Origin: Ipomoea triloba
Taxonomy: Eukaryota; Streptophyta; Magnoliopsida; Solanales; Convolvulaceae
Assembly: GCF_003576645.1 (NCBI RefSeq)
Contig: NC_044929.1
Coordinates: forward strand, 5,977,310-6,041,309
Direction: 5' to 3'
Length of the DNA: 64,000 bases
In this document: in pieces, positions 1 to 12,439 of the stretch
Layout: every line of letters starts with the position of its first letter
Numbering within the stretch: position 1 is the stretch's first letter
The notes under the pieces: generated by a model
What the model saw: only the letters and a program-made list of their open reading frames with translations
Databases searched by the model: none
Told to the model about the DNA's origin: nothing
Translations under genes and position numbers: made by a program

Positions 1-1477
<1,477 letters not shown>

Positions 1478-1552
1478 CTTTGCTTCACCGTCGCTATTGC
1501 TTTCTCGCACACTCCCTCTCCCGGCAGCTGATATGCAGAAAACGAAGAGAAG

Positions 1553-1620
1553 AAACCCTCGCAAGCTCCAGTTTTATACCTAACTTAAAATTGAAACTAG
1601 GTCTCCAGTTTAAGGCCCAT
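1553..1620 (-). promoter_or_regulatory. RPS5 promoter elements (telo-box-like, TATA-like, site II)
   Basis: Reading the minus strand upstream of the RPS5 start, there is an AGGGTTT telo-box-like motif (plus AAACCCTC, 1553-1560), a TATA-like GGTATAAAAC (1571-1580) and a site II motif ATGGGCCTT (1612-1620). Site II plus telo-box is a known combination in plant ribosomal protein promoters. Function here is inferred from motif and position only. Confidence 0.55.
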
Positions 1621-1662
1621 GATCCATATCTTTAGTGGGCTTCTCATAACTTTTGAAATTTA

Positions 1663-2128
1663 GGGTCGGTTTGGAAAGTAGGAAAATGACTTTCGAAAAA
1701 TATTTTCTGTAAAATGAGTCATTTTTTGAAAAATATTTTCCTTTCCAGTGTTTGGTTGCGTTATGAAAAATTGTGTGTTTAGTTCATTTTTCTAGAAAAT
1801 GAGTAGAATTGTATAATTATATATTTTATTATTTTATTTAAAATATAAAATAATATAAAAATATATAAATTAATAATATTTATTATAAAAGAAAAAAAAA
1901 ACAAAGGTCTGGCTCTGGTTTCCGCCGGAATAGGTGAGATGGCTATTTTGGCCGAGAACATGCGAAACAGTCATTTTGGCCATTTCGGAAAATGACTTAC
2001 GGAAAAAATTTCGTAAGTCATTTTTCGGAAAAATGAACTGATTTTCCTTGGTCAACGGAACCGCATTTTCTGGACGTTGCCAAATACCAAAAACTCAGAA
2101 AACATTTTTTTGGTTACCAAACACACCC
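1663..2128. mobile_element. Tourist-like (PIF/Harbinger) MITE, copy 1
   Basis: 466-bp element bounded by a TTA duplication (1660-1662 and 2129-2131). The ends are inverted: GGGTCGGTTTGG on the left and the complement of GGGTGTGTTTGGTAACC on the right. The interior carries AAAATGAC/GTCATTTT motifs and TTGGTCAACGGAA. The same family recurs at 49862-50282. No ORF is credible, so it is non-autonomous. Confidence 0.8.
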
Positions 2129-2131
2129 TTA

Positions 2132-3991
2132 AAGTGTTAACCATCTTTTTGGAAATCCAGGAAATTATTTTCAATTTTAAATATTTCTGTGTTGGGTCAT
2201 ATTTGTGTGAGACTAAAATAAAGGTTAAACTAAATAGCGGCCATGTGTTGAGCGGGAATCGCAACTCCATACTCTTTTTTTTCCCAGTTTTGCTTTGGTT
2301 TGCCCATATGATCAAGAATATTGAAAATATGACTTTCTGGCTCTCTAAAGAGTATTATGTCCATCTCATTAGCTTTCTTTATGTCATCCAATGATCCAGT
2401 TGATTCAATTTTCTTCCAAAACACATGCAAGACCGATCCTTTTTGCTTAAATAAGAGTATTTGTACCTAATTGATCAAATTAAGCAAATGAGGATCCTTT
2501 TAAACATAAGATCTAAACTTTAAGCACAAAATAAAGGTTAAACATGGGGTAAAACATAATAAAAATGAATTTATCAGATAGGGAAAATGCTTATTATTCT
2601 ATATGTTGATGGAGAAATAGGACATAAAGCTCTTGGTGGAGTCAGAGAAGGTCGCAAACTCACAATATAACCATCATGGATCAATCTTAACCAATCTTGG
2701 GCCTACCCGTTGAGGATGAACAAGAACCCTTGACATAGAATAGTGTCTCTACTATGGTTACCATCATCGCAACTCAGTAATGCGTTACGTGAGCACGAGG
2801 GTCGCATGAGCCAATGTAAGTCTTGATTGTTGGGAATCAGAACTCCTTGGGGAGTAGGGTTGACATCACAACCGGGGTATAATATATGTTGCAGGGCTCC
2901 AAAAACTTTTCATGTGCTTCCATCTTCCTTTGTATCTCATCTATTATCTACTTCAACTACTACATCTCTTCACTGGGTGTGCTTGGAACCCACCCATTGG
3001 TCTCCCCCTATTTCTTGAGTCCTGATGATTGTTCTTGACGTCCATGAGCTTAGAGCCCATGATTCGTCGACCTCATTGTGGTGGACTCTCCCTAGGTAGG
3101 TACCTTTGTTGCTAGCTTTAGTCATAAACTTTCTTGTACAAACACTTTAGTACCCAATCAGTCTAAGCTAGACCATGTTTGGGCCAAATGGTCATCCTCT
3201 TGTTCCTGATGACCTCAATTTGCATTATTCACATCGTGGCAAGCTAACCTTTGTGGTGAGTTCACCTCAACCCCATTCTAATTCACTTCCATCAGACATT
3301 GGTTTGTTGGCATCGCACTTGGTCCATTGGTGAATGGGATCTATTGGACCGACATGGCTCCATTGGGTGCCCCTACTGAAGCATTTTCTTGGAAAAGGGA
3401 CACTATGTCTCATATTCCTGTCATAATACTATTGAGAATGACTTGTTGATTCGTGGGCGCCCTAGCTTGGAGGTCCAAGGTCAGCTACCCTAGGGTCAGC
3501 AAAGGGGCGACATTGTCTTGGAGAAGGGGTGACACTATGTCTCATATTCCTACCATAATGTCATTGAGAATGTCTTGTTGAATTGCAATCTCCTTGGCTT
3601 GGAGGTCTTGGTTGACTAACTTATTAGGGTCAACAAAGGGGTTGTTGGGGATTGCTCTCTCCAACTCGGTTATGGTTTATTTGCTCCCTTAGATCCCACC
3701 CTGGTCCCAACGTTAAGGTTTGTTGCTCGCATTCACATTAGGATTAGTTGTTGTCATTCAATGAGACACTAGTGTTCAAGAATTACGTGAGTTTGATTGT
3801 GCCATTTTCCTGGTGAGTAAATTGTGGGATAAAACATGAATTAATGAAAGTACCAATGATGGAGGAAATTTCTTTCGACTAAGATAACTATGAAAGGAAA
3901 ATGCCTAATGTAAAAGAGCAAATAAGACGAAGAGACTTTCTATAGTAGGCAATATTACTCTTGAAAGTACAATAGTGACTTAGTGAGCATG
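2132..3991. other. Degenerate retroelement sequence with a ~125-bp duplication
   Basis: No intact gene. About 3380-3505 and 3505-3630 are diverged direct copies sharing ACACTATGTCTCATATTCCT and TCATTGAGAATG. Read on the minus strand with stops, they give a repeated QDILNDIMVGI-like stretch, suggesting a decayed gag or coiled-coil region of an LTR retrotransposon. The family assignment is weak. Confidence 0.35.
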
Positions 3992-5443
3992 TGATAAGCG
4001 CCAAATACACTATGTTTGTGGAGTATTTTGGAGGAGTTTTGTGCTTTAAGTGTTGTTATTAGAATGATATAAGTGCGTGCTATAAATTGAGTTAAAAGGG
4101 CTAATTTGGTGCATTTTGGTGTTTGTTAGGCAAACATATCAAGGCGAGGGCAAATTAATCAAGAAAGGAGCCAAAAATAGGAAGAATGCGGCAAGGTCAC
4201 ACCGTGAGGAGTAGCGTTACACCAACTTCAGAAATCTGGTTTTGCTCGTCACGCCACCCCTCACGCGGTAGAAGACCTCGTGGCACAAACTTCTGCGAGC
4301 TTGATATGTTAGCCACACAACACATCACGTAGTAAGAGAGCTCGTGACATGAACATCTGCGCACTGGTTCTACGTGTCACGCCGTCTGTCACACGGTAGT
4401 GGCCTGCGTGACATGTGGAGTACTACTGCGTGACGAGCAGCGTGACTGGAGGGAATTAGCGGGTATAAATAGCTTATCTGTTTTAATTTGCAGGAGTTAT
4501 CTAGTTTTTTATACTTCGTTCAATCTTGTACTTTAAATTTTAGAGAGAGAATTCTCCCTAGGGTTCTTGGAGCAACTTGACACATTGATCTAAGGCTTCT
4601 AGGTGGATTCCTACTCCTTGATTGAAGAATTTCTTTAATTTGGAGATTGAAGATTGTTCTTGAAGCTAAGTTTGTTCATTTCATTCAATTGCAATTTACT
4701 TTTATTTCCAATGCTTCCATTGATTCTTCATCTTAGCTATTCAATTGTGACAATGTCTAGCAAGGTAATTCTTAATTAGGATTAGGTTTACTTGTTAGGA
4801 TGCTAGAATGTTTTTATTACAATTAGGAATGGACTAGATTCTTGTTGGAAGTGAACTTTGTGTAGACTATTGTATTATGACAGCCGCATTATACAAGAGA
4901 TCTAGGAGGCGTGTAGCCACCAAGTGGTTGGGACTACACTATAGCCTACTCCACTTGCAATTCCCACCTTGCACCGGGGGGTAGACCTTGGAAGAAGATG
5001 TGGACTCTATGTGTTCGATGAAATGTCTAAACTCTCAAGTAGTAAGGTTGCTATGAGAATATGATTTTACTACACACTTGATAGGCCAAATAAACCACGA
5101 GAGTAGCTTGACAATAGAAACATCTTCCAAGAATCATGATCAATACATTACACTACTTCCTATACTTAGGGTCATTCTATTGCATCCAACCAAGAAACAC
5201 CTAGTCCTAGTCCCCTCCATTTACTTAATTGCTTCTTTACAATTACTTGTTGCTTTACTTTCACTTGTTACTTTGATAATGCTCCTTGTTTAGTCTTGAC
5301 ACCTAGCTTTCTACGACTCGATCTTACGAACTTGTATTTATATTAGTCGCGCATTTCTCATTCATCATCCTTAGAGAACGACATCCCGGGGAAGTTTCAC
5401 ATTTCCCAACCTACTTTCCATACACCGTTTACTATAATTATCA
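3992..5443. mobile_element. Solo LTR of a large retrotransposon
   Basis: 1452 bp beginning TGATAA and ending TTATCA, a perfect 6-bp terminal inversion. It is flanked by an exact 5-bp duplication GCATG (3987-3991 and 5444-5448). It contains a TATAAATAG box near 4465, and its last part (AGAGAACGACATCCCGGGG) resembles the end of Ty3/gypsy LTRs. No primer-binding site or coding sequence adjoins it, so this is the product of LTR-LTR recombination. Confidence 0.8.
4180..4450. repeat. Short GC-rich repeats inside the solo LTR
   Basis: Several diverged units containing CACGCCACCCCTCACGCGG, CACATCACGTAGTAAGAGAG and CACGCCGTCTGTCACACGG, each followed by a CTCGTGRCA-like motif, stand out from the AT-rich LTR just upstream of its TATA box. 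They may be an LTR enhancer-type repeat. The role is inferred only from position. Confidence 0.4.
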
Positions 5444-5448
5444 GCATG

Positions 5449-6750
5449 TCAGTAAGACAAAAGATATTCCTACAAAATAAGGATTGGCCTATTTGTAGCG
5501 ACTATTGGTTGGCTTCCGCTTTCCTGACCTCATGTGCCAACTCTAACGCTACTTCTTGGGCCGACCCAGAGTCGGCATCCTTGGTCTAGCCTTTGAGTTT
5601 TATGGGCCTAAAATCATTTGGTCAAATCCAATATATCGATCAAGTATAATTAGAAGGATTTTAAAAAAAAATGTGTGAAAGAATGTTAAAATATAAAATA
5701 AACAGAATTATAAGATGATTTAAAATAAGAATAATTTGCTACCTAATTTTTCTGTGCATTGCCACTAACTTGGACCTAGTAGAATCCAGCTGTTTTTTCT
5801 CTTTTCCATCGACTATTAACGAAATAGCCATCATAAACTAAACTAATTTATAATTCTCCCCATTGAATGTGTCTACTAATCATTATATATGCATATCCAA
5901 AAGTCTGCAACATGTATGTATGTATGTTTCTACTCAAGAACTAAATTATTTTGTGTTGATATATATATAATGTCAACATATAATTTTATAAAAAAGAATA
6001 TAAATATATCATATCAAATACTAAAAATAATAATTATTATGAATAAATGGGCGATGACATTTTATAAATAAAATAAAATTTTACTTTCATGTTTTACAAA
6101 ATACCATTAAAAATTTCTATTTTACAATAACCGATATTTTTATTATTTGAAATTGTATTATATTGTAGAATTTTTTAACTCCTGAAACAAACGATATTAT
6201 ATTTAGTAGCATAAATACAAAATTTTTTAAATACAAATCAAAGATTTCATTATTATTACTCCGTATGTATTATTATTATTATTATTATTGTTGTTGTTGT
6301 TGTTGTTGCTGCATACGACATCCGGTATTTTAGTAAAAAAAAAAAATCCTCTATATTTAAGCATTAATAACTTTTTGACTTAATGATTATAAAATAGACT
6401 TTTAGACCTAGAATTTGAATTTCACTAATAATATTTATTCACGGGTATTATAATTATACTATTGTGCTCGTGGTGTACGTGTATAATAATATTCATTCAC
6501 AATTTATTATTTGTATAAAAATTATCATAATGATAATGGTAATTCATAATACAAACTTTATAAATACGTAAACATTATAATACTGGTTACACATAACGTC
6601 TTGGCATCAAATGATATTTAGACACCTGGCATACATTAGTGTATGCTACACTTATGATGTCGGTTTACAAACAAATATCTAACCTCGTAATTTACGAACC
6701 ATTGATTATAACAAATAGATTACTAATTATGCCAATGCACTCCAGCTATC

Positions 6751-6795
<45 letters not shown>

Positions 6796-7209
6796 TTTGG
6801 TGTCTATAATGATAAAACAGGTACTACATCGACTCCTATTTCTTGCTCCCAACTACTTTTACTCTCTCACACAAATTTTTGATCTAGACATTTTTATTGA
6901 CATCCACATGATCAACGAAAATATCCAATCCTTGTTTATTACATCATGGAATAAAAGTGAGACAGTAAAATTTAAGAGTACATGTAGTAGAACTCATAAA
7001 AATAATATTGTAAAATATGTAATTTTAGTTCTCAAGTTAGGTTTAAAGTATTATTTCAATCTAGTTACTCAACGTGAACATGTAAATATATTTTCTAGTT
7101 GTTTACCTAAAATCTGGTTTTTGTCAACCACGTTTAAAAACTATATAGGAATTAAAATCGTTGGAAAAAATACAGCAAAAAAAAAAAAAGTGAATTGTTT
7201 TTAATGTTG
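5449..7209. other. AT-rich intergenic stretch with microsatellites
   Basis: No gene is recognised. It contains ATT/GTT microsatellites at 6268-6308 and ATT repeats at 6755-6794. The short open frames (for example 6797-7204) have AT-driven composition and no recognisable domain. A short palindrome, GGCATACATTAGTGTATGCT, lies near 6630. Confidence 0.6.
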
Positions 7210-7214
7210 ATAGG

Positions 7215-8357
7215 TGATATCTGCTATTTTGTACAATTATTCACCCCTTATTCTAGTTGTTTTGAAGGTTATTTTTTGTATCCTAGTGAAATTAGGAATT
7301 GTTTGTGTGTTATATTGTCCAAGTGCTGAATTATCTACAAGGAACAACAAAGGAAGAATATTGGAACATTTTGGACAAGTTCTGGAAGAAAAGCGAATTA
7401 CAAGGAAGAATACAAGTTGGAAAAGAATTGGAAGCTGCCTAATGGGCCAATGCCCATCTACCTCCTATATATTCTACCTATTCTCTACAATTAAACAGGT
7501 TCCCTTACAGAGTTCAGAACCCTAGTTAGTTTTAGTTTATTCTCTTTATATTTCCCTAGCATAGTTATACATTAGATTATTTAATTTCAAGCTTGGAATC
7601 TTGGATTGAAGTTGGATTTGTTCTTTATCAGTTAAGTTTCTCTTCCCTTTTATTTCTTACAATGTTTATGGTTATTTATTATTGCTTTGCTTTGTTTACT
7701 TTAATCATGCGTGAGTAATTCGCCTATGGGTTTGGATTAGGGATCCATTGTTAATCTTGATGTTCAATTTATGATTAATTGCATAAATGGATTGAATCTT
7801 TTACCTAGGGTTTATGTTGATTTGAGGATTTCTTTGCATTAGTTATTGGTTTGTGGCCAGAATTAATTGCTAGTCTAGGAGAGGGATTCATTACAACGAC
7901 AGTTGGATGAAGACCTCGAGCCTTACCAATTTCAACCTAATTTTCCTGCTATGAAAGTAGAGGTAATTTTGGGGGCTTACAATGCTTAGGTGCTTAAGGT
8001 TATGATTGATGCATCACGACAGTGGGGCAATCTTAGCCTAATTCTCTTATTGATTACGAAAGTAGCTGAGTAGAATTCTTCTGTGCATTGTCCATATATC
8101 CCTTGGTTAATTATTCTTTCCCTAATCCTGAGTTTGTTAGAACATCAAGGTTATAATCCCCCTATCTTGCCCATACTTTTCTCATACAGTTTACATCTTA
8201 ATCAATTGCTTTCTTTTACATCATTCAGTCTTTGTTGCTTGGATTCTATTAATTCATATACTCTAGTGCCTGGTAATTCACACAATTTCGTGCCATAACA
8301 CCAATCCTCAGCGGAACGACATTACACCCTTTTTACACTCATTATTTGTGCTCATCG
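7215..8357 (+). repeat. 5' LTR
   Basis: Begins TGATATCTGC and ends CTCATCG, where the terminal A of the 3' copy is changed to G. Equal in length (1143 bp) to the 3' LTR. The internal ORFs at 7214-7525 and 8083-8298 are LTR sequence, not genes; the same ORFs recur in the other LTR. Confidence 0.93.
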
Positions 8358-8360
8358 CAT

Positions 8361-8380
8361 TTTGGCGCCGTTGCTGGGGA
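8361..8380 (+). other. Primer-binding site (tRNA-Asp type)
   Basis: TTTTGGCGCCGTTGCTGGGGA starts just after the 5' LTR (from about 8359). It complements the 3' end of plant tRNA-Asp, which ends CCCCGGCAACGGCGCCA, with one mismatch. This fixes the element's orientation as plus. Confidence 0.85.
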
Positions 8381-8579
8381 TTGGTTTATTTGGTTTTGAT
8401 TGTGTGATTAATTTCTTACTAGCATTAGAGTTAGTGAATTTTAGGAGATCAAGTTTTATTTTTGTTTATTCAAAAAAAATCCAAAAAATAAAAATAAAAA
8501 AATAAAAAATAATAATAAAAAAAAAATAGCTAATGTGCCTGCAAGTCTATATCTTTTGAGTTGATTGAAAGGGATTCCC

Positions 8580-10042
8580 ATGATGGATCAAGGAGGATAC
8601 TATGGTTGTCAAGAGCAAGGAATGTCATTGCCCGATTTCGCCAGAATGTGTATAAAGACTTTTCAAGGTGGTCCACTTCAATCATTCCTTTCATACTCTA
8701 AATGGTGTTCATATTGTGGTGAAGCTCATGCTTTGGAAAATTGCTACAAGTTAAACTCCACAATACAAGCACCACATCCTCAGGAGTACCAATCTTTCCC
8801 TCAAGAGTTTGGTGCCAATATGAATCAAGAAGTTTTTCAAGGAAGTGCACCACCAATGTTCATGCCACAACCTCTTTGGTGTGCCATATGTGGAGGATCA
8901 CATGAAGCCGAAAGATGCTACATCTTTGATCCTAACTTTCGATATTCAGGCCAAGTTCAAGTACCTATACATCAAGAACATCAAGAGCCATTCTATCAAA
9001 GACCTCCACAAACAAACCGACCTATTGATGAGGAAACCTTAGCAATAGCTAGGCGTTGGGGAGTCACTATTGTACCTGATGATGACACTGAGGATGGTGG
9101 ATATCCATGAGACAAAGTGAGGAAGTATATGCCAATGATCAATGGGAGCCTCAAGAGCCATTTTATCAAAAACCTCCACAAGCAAGCAAACATATTGATG
9201 AGGAAACCTTAGCAATAGCTAGGCGTTGGGGAGTCACTATTGTACCTGATGATGACACTGAGGATGGTGGATATCACATGAGACAAAGTGAGGAAGAACA
9301 TGCCAATGATCAATGGGAACCTCAAGAGCCATTCTATCAAGGACCTCCACAAGCAAGCCAACCTATTGATGAGGAGATGAGGTCCATGATGAATAAATTA
9401 ATCATTCAAATGAACTTGTTACAAGCTCAATTGGAAGATCTTAAGGCTCAAGGGACAGGCTTGACAACTCAAGAACCCATTCAAAATTCAATTCCTTATG
9501 AAGATGTTATACATGAGTTGTTCACGCCAAGTGAAGGTGGTGATTCAGAGGAGATGGAGGATGGAGCTGATGAAAATGAGAAGGTGAATGATGGAATTGA
9601 AATGGAAACTTTGAATTGGGAAGAAAGTGTGGAGTTACAAGGGAATGGTGACAAAGAGCAACTTAAAGATAATCCAAGTGAAGAAGTGTTCAAGAATGAT
9701 ATAGTTGATGAAATTGATGGCACAAACGAGGTATGTCTTTCATTTGATGACACTCCCTTGGGTGAGAACTTTAGACTAACTTGGGAACCGGGAGGTGTCA
9801 ATGTTTTTGAATGTGGAGGCCCCCATTGGCCAATTTTCATGTCCAAGGATTCTTACTTCATCTTAGTGCATAAAGAAGACCCAAGGTTTTCCCTACTTGC
9901 TCCAAGAAAGGAAAATCAAGGAGAAAATAAGAATGGATTTGGTGAAAGTGTGTGCTTGAATTTTGAGTTCATGGAGGAACAGTCTTTGAGTTTTATGGTG
10001 GGGACTTGTGTAGAAAGGAATTCATTGATGACCACCATTTGA
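8580..10042 (+). pseudogene. Gag-like ORF of the LTR element, split by a 1-bp deletion
   Basis: Two overlapping frames (8580-9110 and 9107-10042) share an ATGA junction. They are one former reading frame: in an internal 57-residue repeat the first copy is 170 bp while the second is 171 bp, with one base missing near 9104 and the frame shifting there. The N-terminal part has two knuckles of CX2CX4HX4C form (WCSYCGEAHALENCY and WCAICGGSHEAERCY). The middle has three copies of a repeat starting QEPFYQ. The C-terminal third is acidic, with many Glu, Asp and Asn residues. The likely role was RNA-binding capsid-type protein. The first frame could also open upstream at a non-ATG codon, but ATG at 8580 is the better start. 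No enzymatic domain follows. Confidence 0.75.
8982..9400 (+). repeat. 171-bp in-frame repeat within gag-like ORF (three copies)
   Basis: CAAGAGCCATT occurs at 8982, 9152 and 9323, giving periods of 170 and 171 bp. The first two copies are nearly identical over their whole length and the third is partial. The unit encodes 57 residues including a RRWGVTIVPDDDTEDGGY stretch. Confidence 0.85.
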
Positions 10043-10443
10043 GGCACTATCTTGAAGAAAAATTTGCTAGGAAGGATGGGATGTTCTTTGTTCAATTCAA
10101 TGATGGTTGATCTTGAGAGGTTGAGTCGAGCTGACGACAGTAAACTTAGCGCTTCATGGGAGGCACCCCATGTTATCCTTTACTTTTCGCACTTTACTTG
10201 ATTGCATTTTTCTTTTTCTTTTAGTTCGAAGTAGAGTTAGGAATTTTCTTTATTTACGGGGTATTCCTTGGGTTGTTTTTGGTGTGAGGTTTGCATTATT
10301 TTCCCTTTGAGAGAGTGGGGAATGGTTAGAATTGGAGAGGTTAGGCTTTGGAACAGTTTAGAATTGTTTTAGGGAGTATTTTGGACTAACTTGCAGGTGA
10401 AACTGATCTTGGGCGCGACAAGAACAGAAGTGCGCAAAGAGGA

Positions 10444-10832
10444 GCCTGGATCACGGCCTGGCTCACGGCCGTGACAATGGCCGTGATGCCGAGGTGTCGT
10501 TTTTCAGCAGAACAGAGCAAAGCAGGGCTCTGGGTCATTGGCTACATCCCGGTCGTGACCCGGGCCGTGACCCCGCCCAGATAATTCCAGTACGCACAGG
10601 CCTATTAAGGGCTCTGGGTCACAGCCACCATCCCGGCCGTGACCCTGCCCGTGATGCCCCTCCAGAAATTCCAGTGCTGAGAGCTTAAACGAGGGCTCTG
10701 GGTCACGGGCCACCTCCCGGCCGTGACCCAAGCCGTGATGGCGATCCTGAATTCCAGTGTCTAACGAGCATTTTGAGGCCTTTGGGTCACGGGCCGCATC
10801 CCGGCCGTGACCCAAGCCGTGATGGCGGTCCT
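10444..10832 (+). repeat. 84-bp GC-rich tandem array inside the LTR element
   Basis: The CTCTGGGTCA-type start recurs at 10528, 10612, 10696 and 10780, exactly 84 bp apart, with a diverged copy at 10444. Each unit contains TCCCGGCCGTGACCC-like palindromic pieces. The period is a multiple of three and opens spurious ORFs on both strands. GC content is far above the surroundings. Confidence 0.85.
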
Positions 10833-10995
10833 TACGAAAAAAAGAAGAAGAAAAGAGTAAAAAAAAATGTTATGTTTTCTAGTTCGTTTTTTCTAGTTCG
10901 TGAGGCCTTGTTTGTCCATCAGGGACGATGTCCAGTTTAAATGTGGGGGGGGGGGGTACTATTTCTGATGAATTTGGATGAAGTTTGCTTGAAGG

Positions 10996-11210
10996 ACTCA
11001 ATTTGCAGCTAAAGTTTGGATGAAGTTTGCTTGAAGGACTCAATTTGCAGCTAAAGGTAATGTGCAGTTTGCTTGAAGGACTCAATTTGCAGCTAAAGGT
11101 AATGTGCTTTCCTTGTGTAGGACTCAATTTGCAGCTAAAGGTAATGTGCTTTCCTTGTGTTGTACTCAATTTGCAGCTAAAGGTAATGTGCTTTCCTTGT
11201 GTTGTGGCTG
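10996..11210 (+). repeat. 42-bp tandem array inside the LTR element
   Basis: ACTCAATTTGCAGCTAAAG occurs at 10996, 11038, 11080, 11122 and 11164, exactly every 42 bp. The spacer changes from TTTGGATGAAG type to GTAATGTGCTTTCC type along the array. It lies downstream of a G-run at about 10946-10957. Confidence 0.88.
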
Positions 11211-12423
11211 TGACCGCTTTACTTCCTGCTGGTTTGTGGTTTGTTTTGGTGGTACTTGTGTAGCTCAGCTTGTCAGGGATGATTCAAGGTTGAGCTTGTG
11301 ATAATTCAGTCTCTTGCTAATAGTTGGGTTAACCTTTAACATAAATGTTCCCCTGTGTGTTATGCATTGCTAGTGAAGGCTTATGTGGGATTCCGGTGAT
11401 ATTTGTTCTGTCATAGCTTGTCTCAGTGCTCTCATAGTGAAGTCTAGAATTTGCATGCTTTGAAGTGATTTAGGCCATTGTTGTTAGCCCAAGCCTTTAA
11501 ACCTACCCTGTGTTACATTTATTTTTCCCTAGCTGTCCCGTTTGAGCCTTGTTTTTGTTTAATAAGTGCAAAAGCACTTAACCCCGTTCTTTATGTTGTT
11601 TTTCTTGTTTATCCCATTATTTGACCCTTAGCCCTAAGCCATATATTTTCCATTCACCCTTAGAGAGAATGTAACATTTGTTCTTTAATTTAGAGGAGAT
11701 TTATCTTTTTGAGCTTACTTTTGATAAAGTTATTCCTGTTATCTTTGTTCTAGTGTGGGGGTGTGGTGAAGGAGTTGATTGGTTGGTTTGAATTGAAGGA
11801 AAGAAAATGTTTGTAAATTGAAAAGAAAAAAAAAAAGAAGAGAAAAATGGTTGTTAGAGAAAAGAAAGAAAAAGAAGGATGAATAAAAGTGCAAGTCAGG
11901 TTGCTCGAATAATTGTCTTCACCCCCACTAGTTTAGAATACTCTTGTCTTTCCAATTATGTTTTGCTCTCTTGATTCATATTTTCCATATCTCCTCTAGG
12001 TTTAGTTGTGAATAGGTGTGAAATTCTCTCTCTTTTGTTTATTTTTCCATACCCTTTCTTTGTTTAGCCACTCACCCTTAGCCCCATTACAAGCCAAATA
12101 AAGTCCTATTTGATCTTAGCATGCAGTTTTAGAGTGATCTATGTGAGTATGAAGGGCATGTTTATGGGAGTTCATCTTAAGCCAAGTCTTGCATAATCTC
12201 AACTGAGTACATGTGCATACAGGGTTCTAATCTACCTAATTTTGGGTGCCCGGTTATTGGCCTGAGAGTGGAACTCACTTGTGATTCTGAGATGATTCTT
12301 GAAGCAGGTTAGGTTGTACAAGTTGGTTGGTGGTATGTTCGGTTGAGCAGGAAGGTAGTGTGATCAGTTGCAGTGCATGGAGGATGGATTATCCTAGGTA
12401 ATTGCTTGAGAACAAGCAAAAGT
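11211..12423 (+). other. Non-coding interior of the LTR element
   Basis: About 1.2 kb with no ORF of note and no pol domain in any frame. It includes GTGTGGGGGTGTGG at about 11754, resembling a second polypurine tract, followed by A/G-rich sequence near 11820-11880. Confidence 0.6.
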
Positions 12424-12439
12424 TTTAGTGTGGGGGAGT
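12424..12439 (+). other. Polypurine tract
   Basis: TTTTAGTGTGGGGGAGT directly abuts the 3' LTR start. A G-rich purine tract here is the expected plus-strand primer in LTR retrotransposons. Confidence 0.75.

Noticed and set aside
7214..8298. ORFs of 103 and 71 codons, repeated at 12373-12750 and 13308-13523
   Set aside because: Both lie in the two LTRs and recur only because the LTRs are identical.
10504..10815. Minus-strand ORF with repeated GHGRDxxxDPE-like units
   Set aside because: It is opened by the 84-bp GC-rich array, whose period is divisible by three, inside the LTR element.
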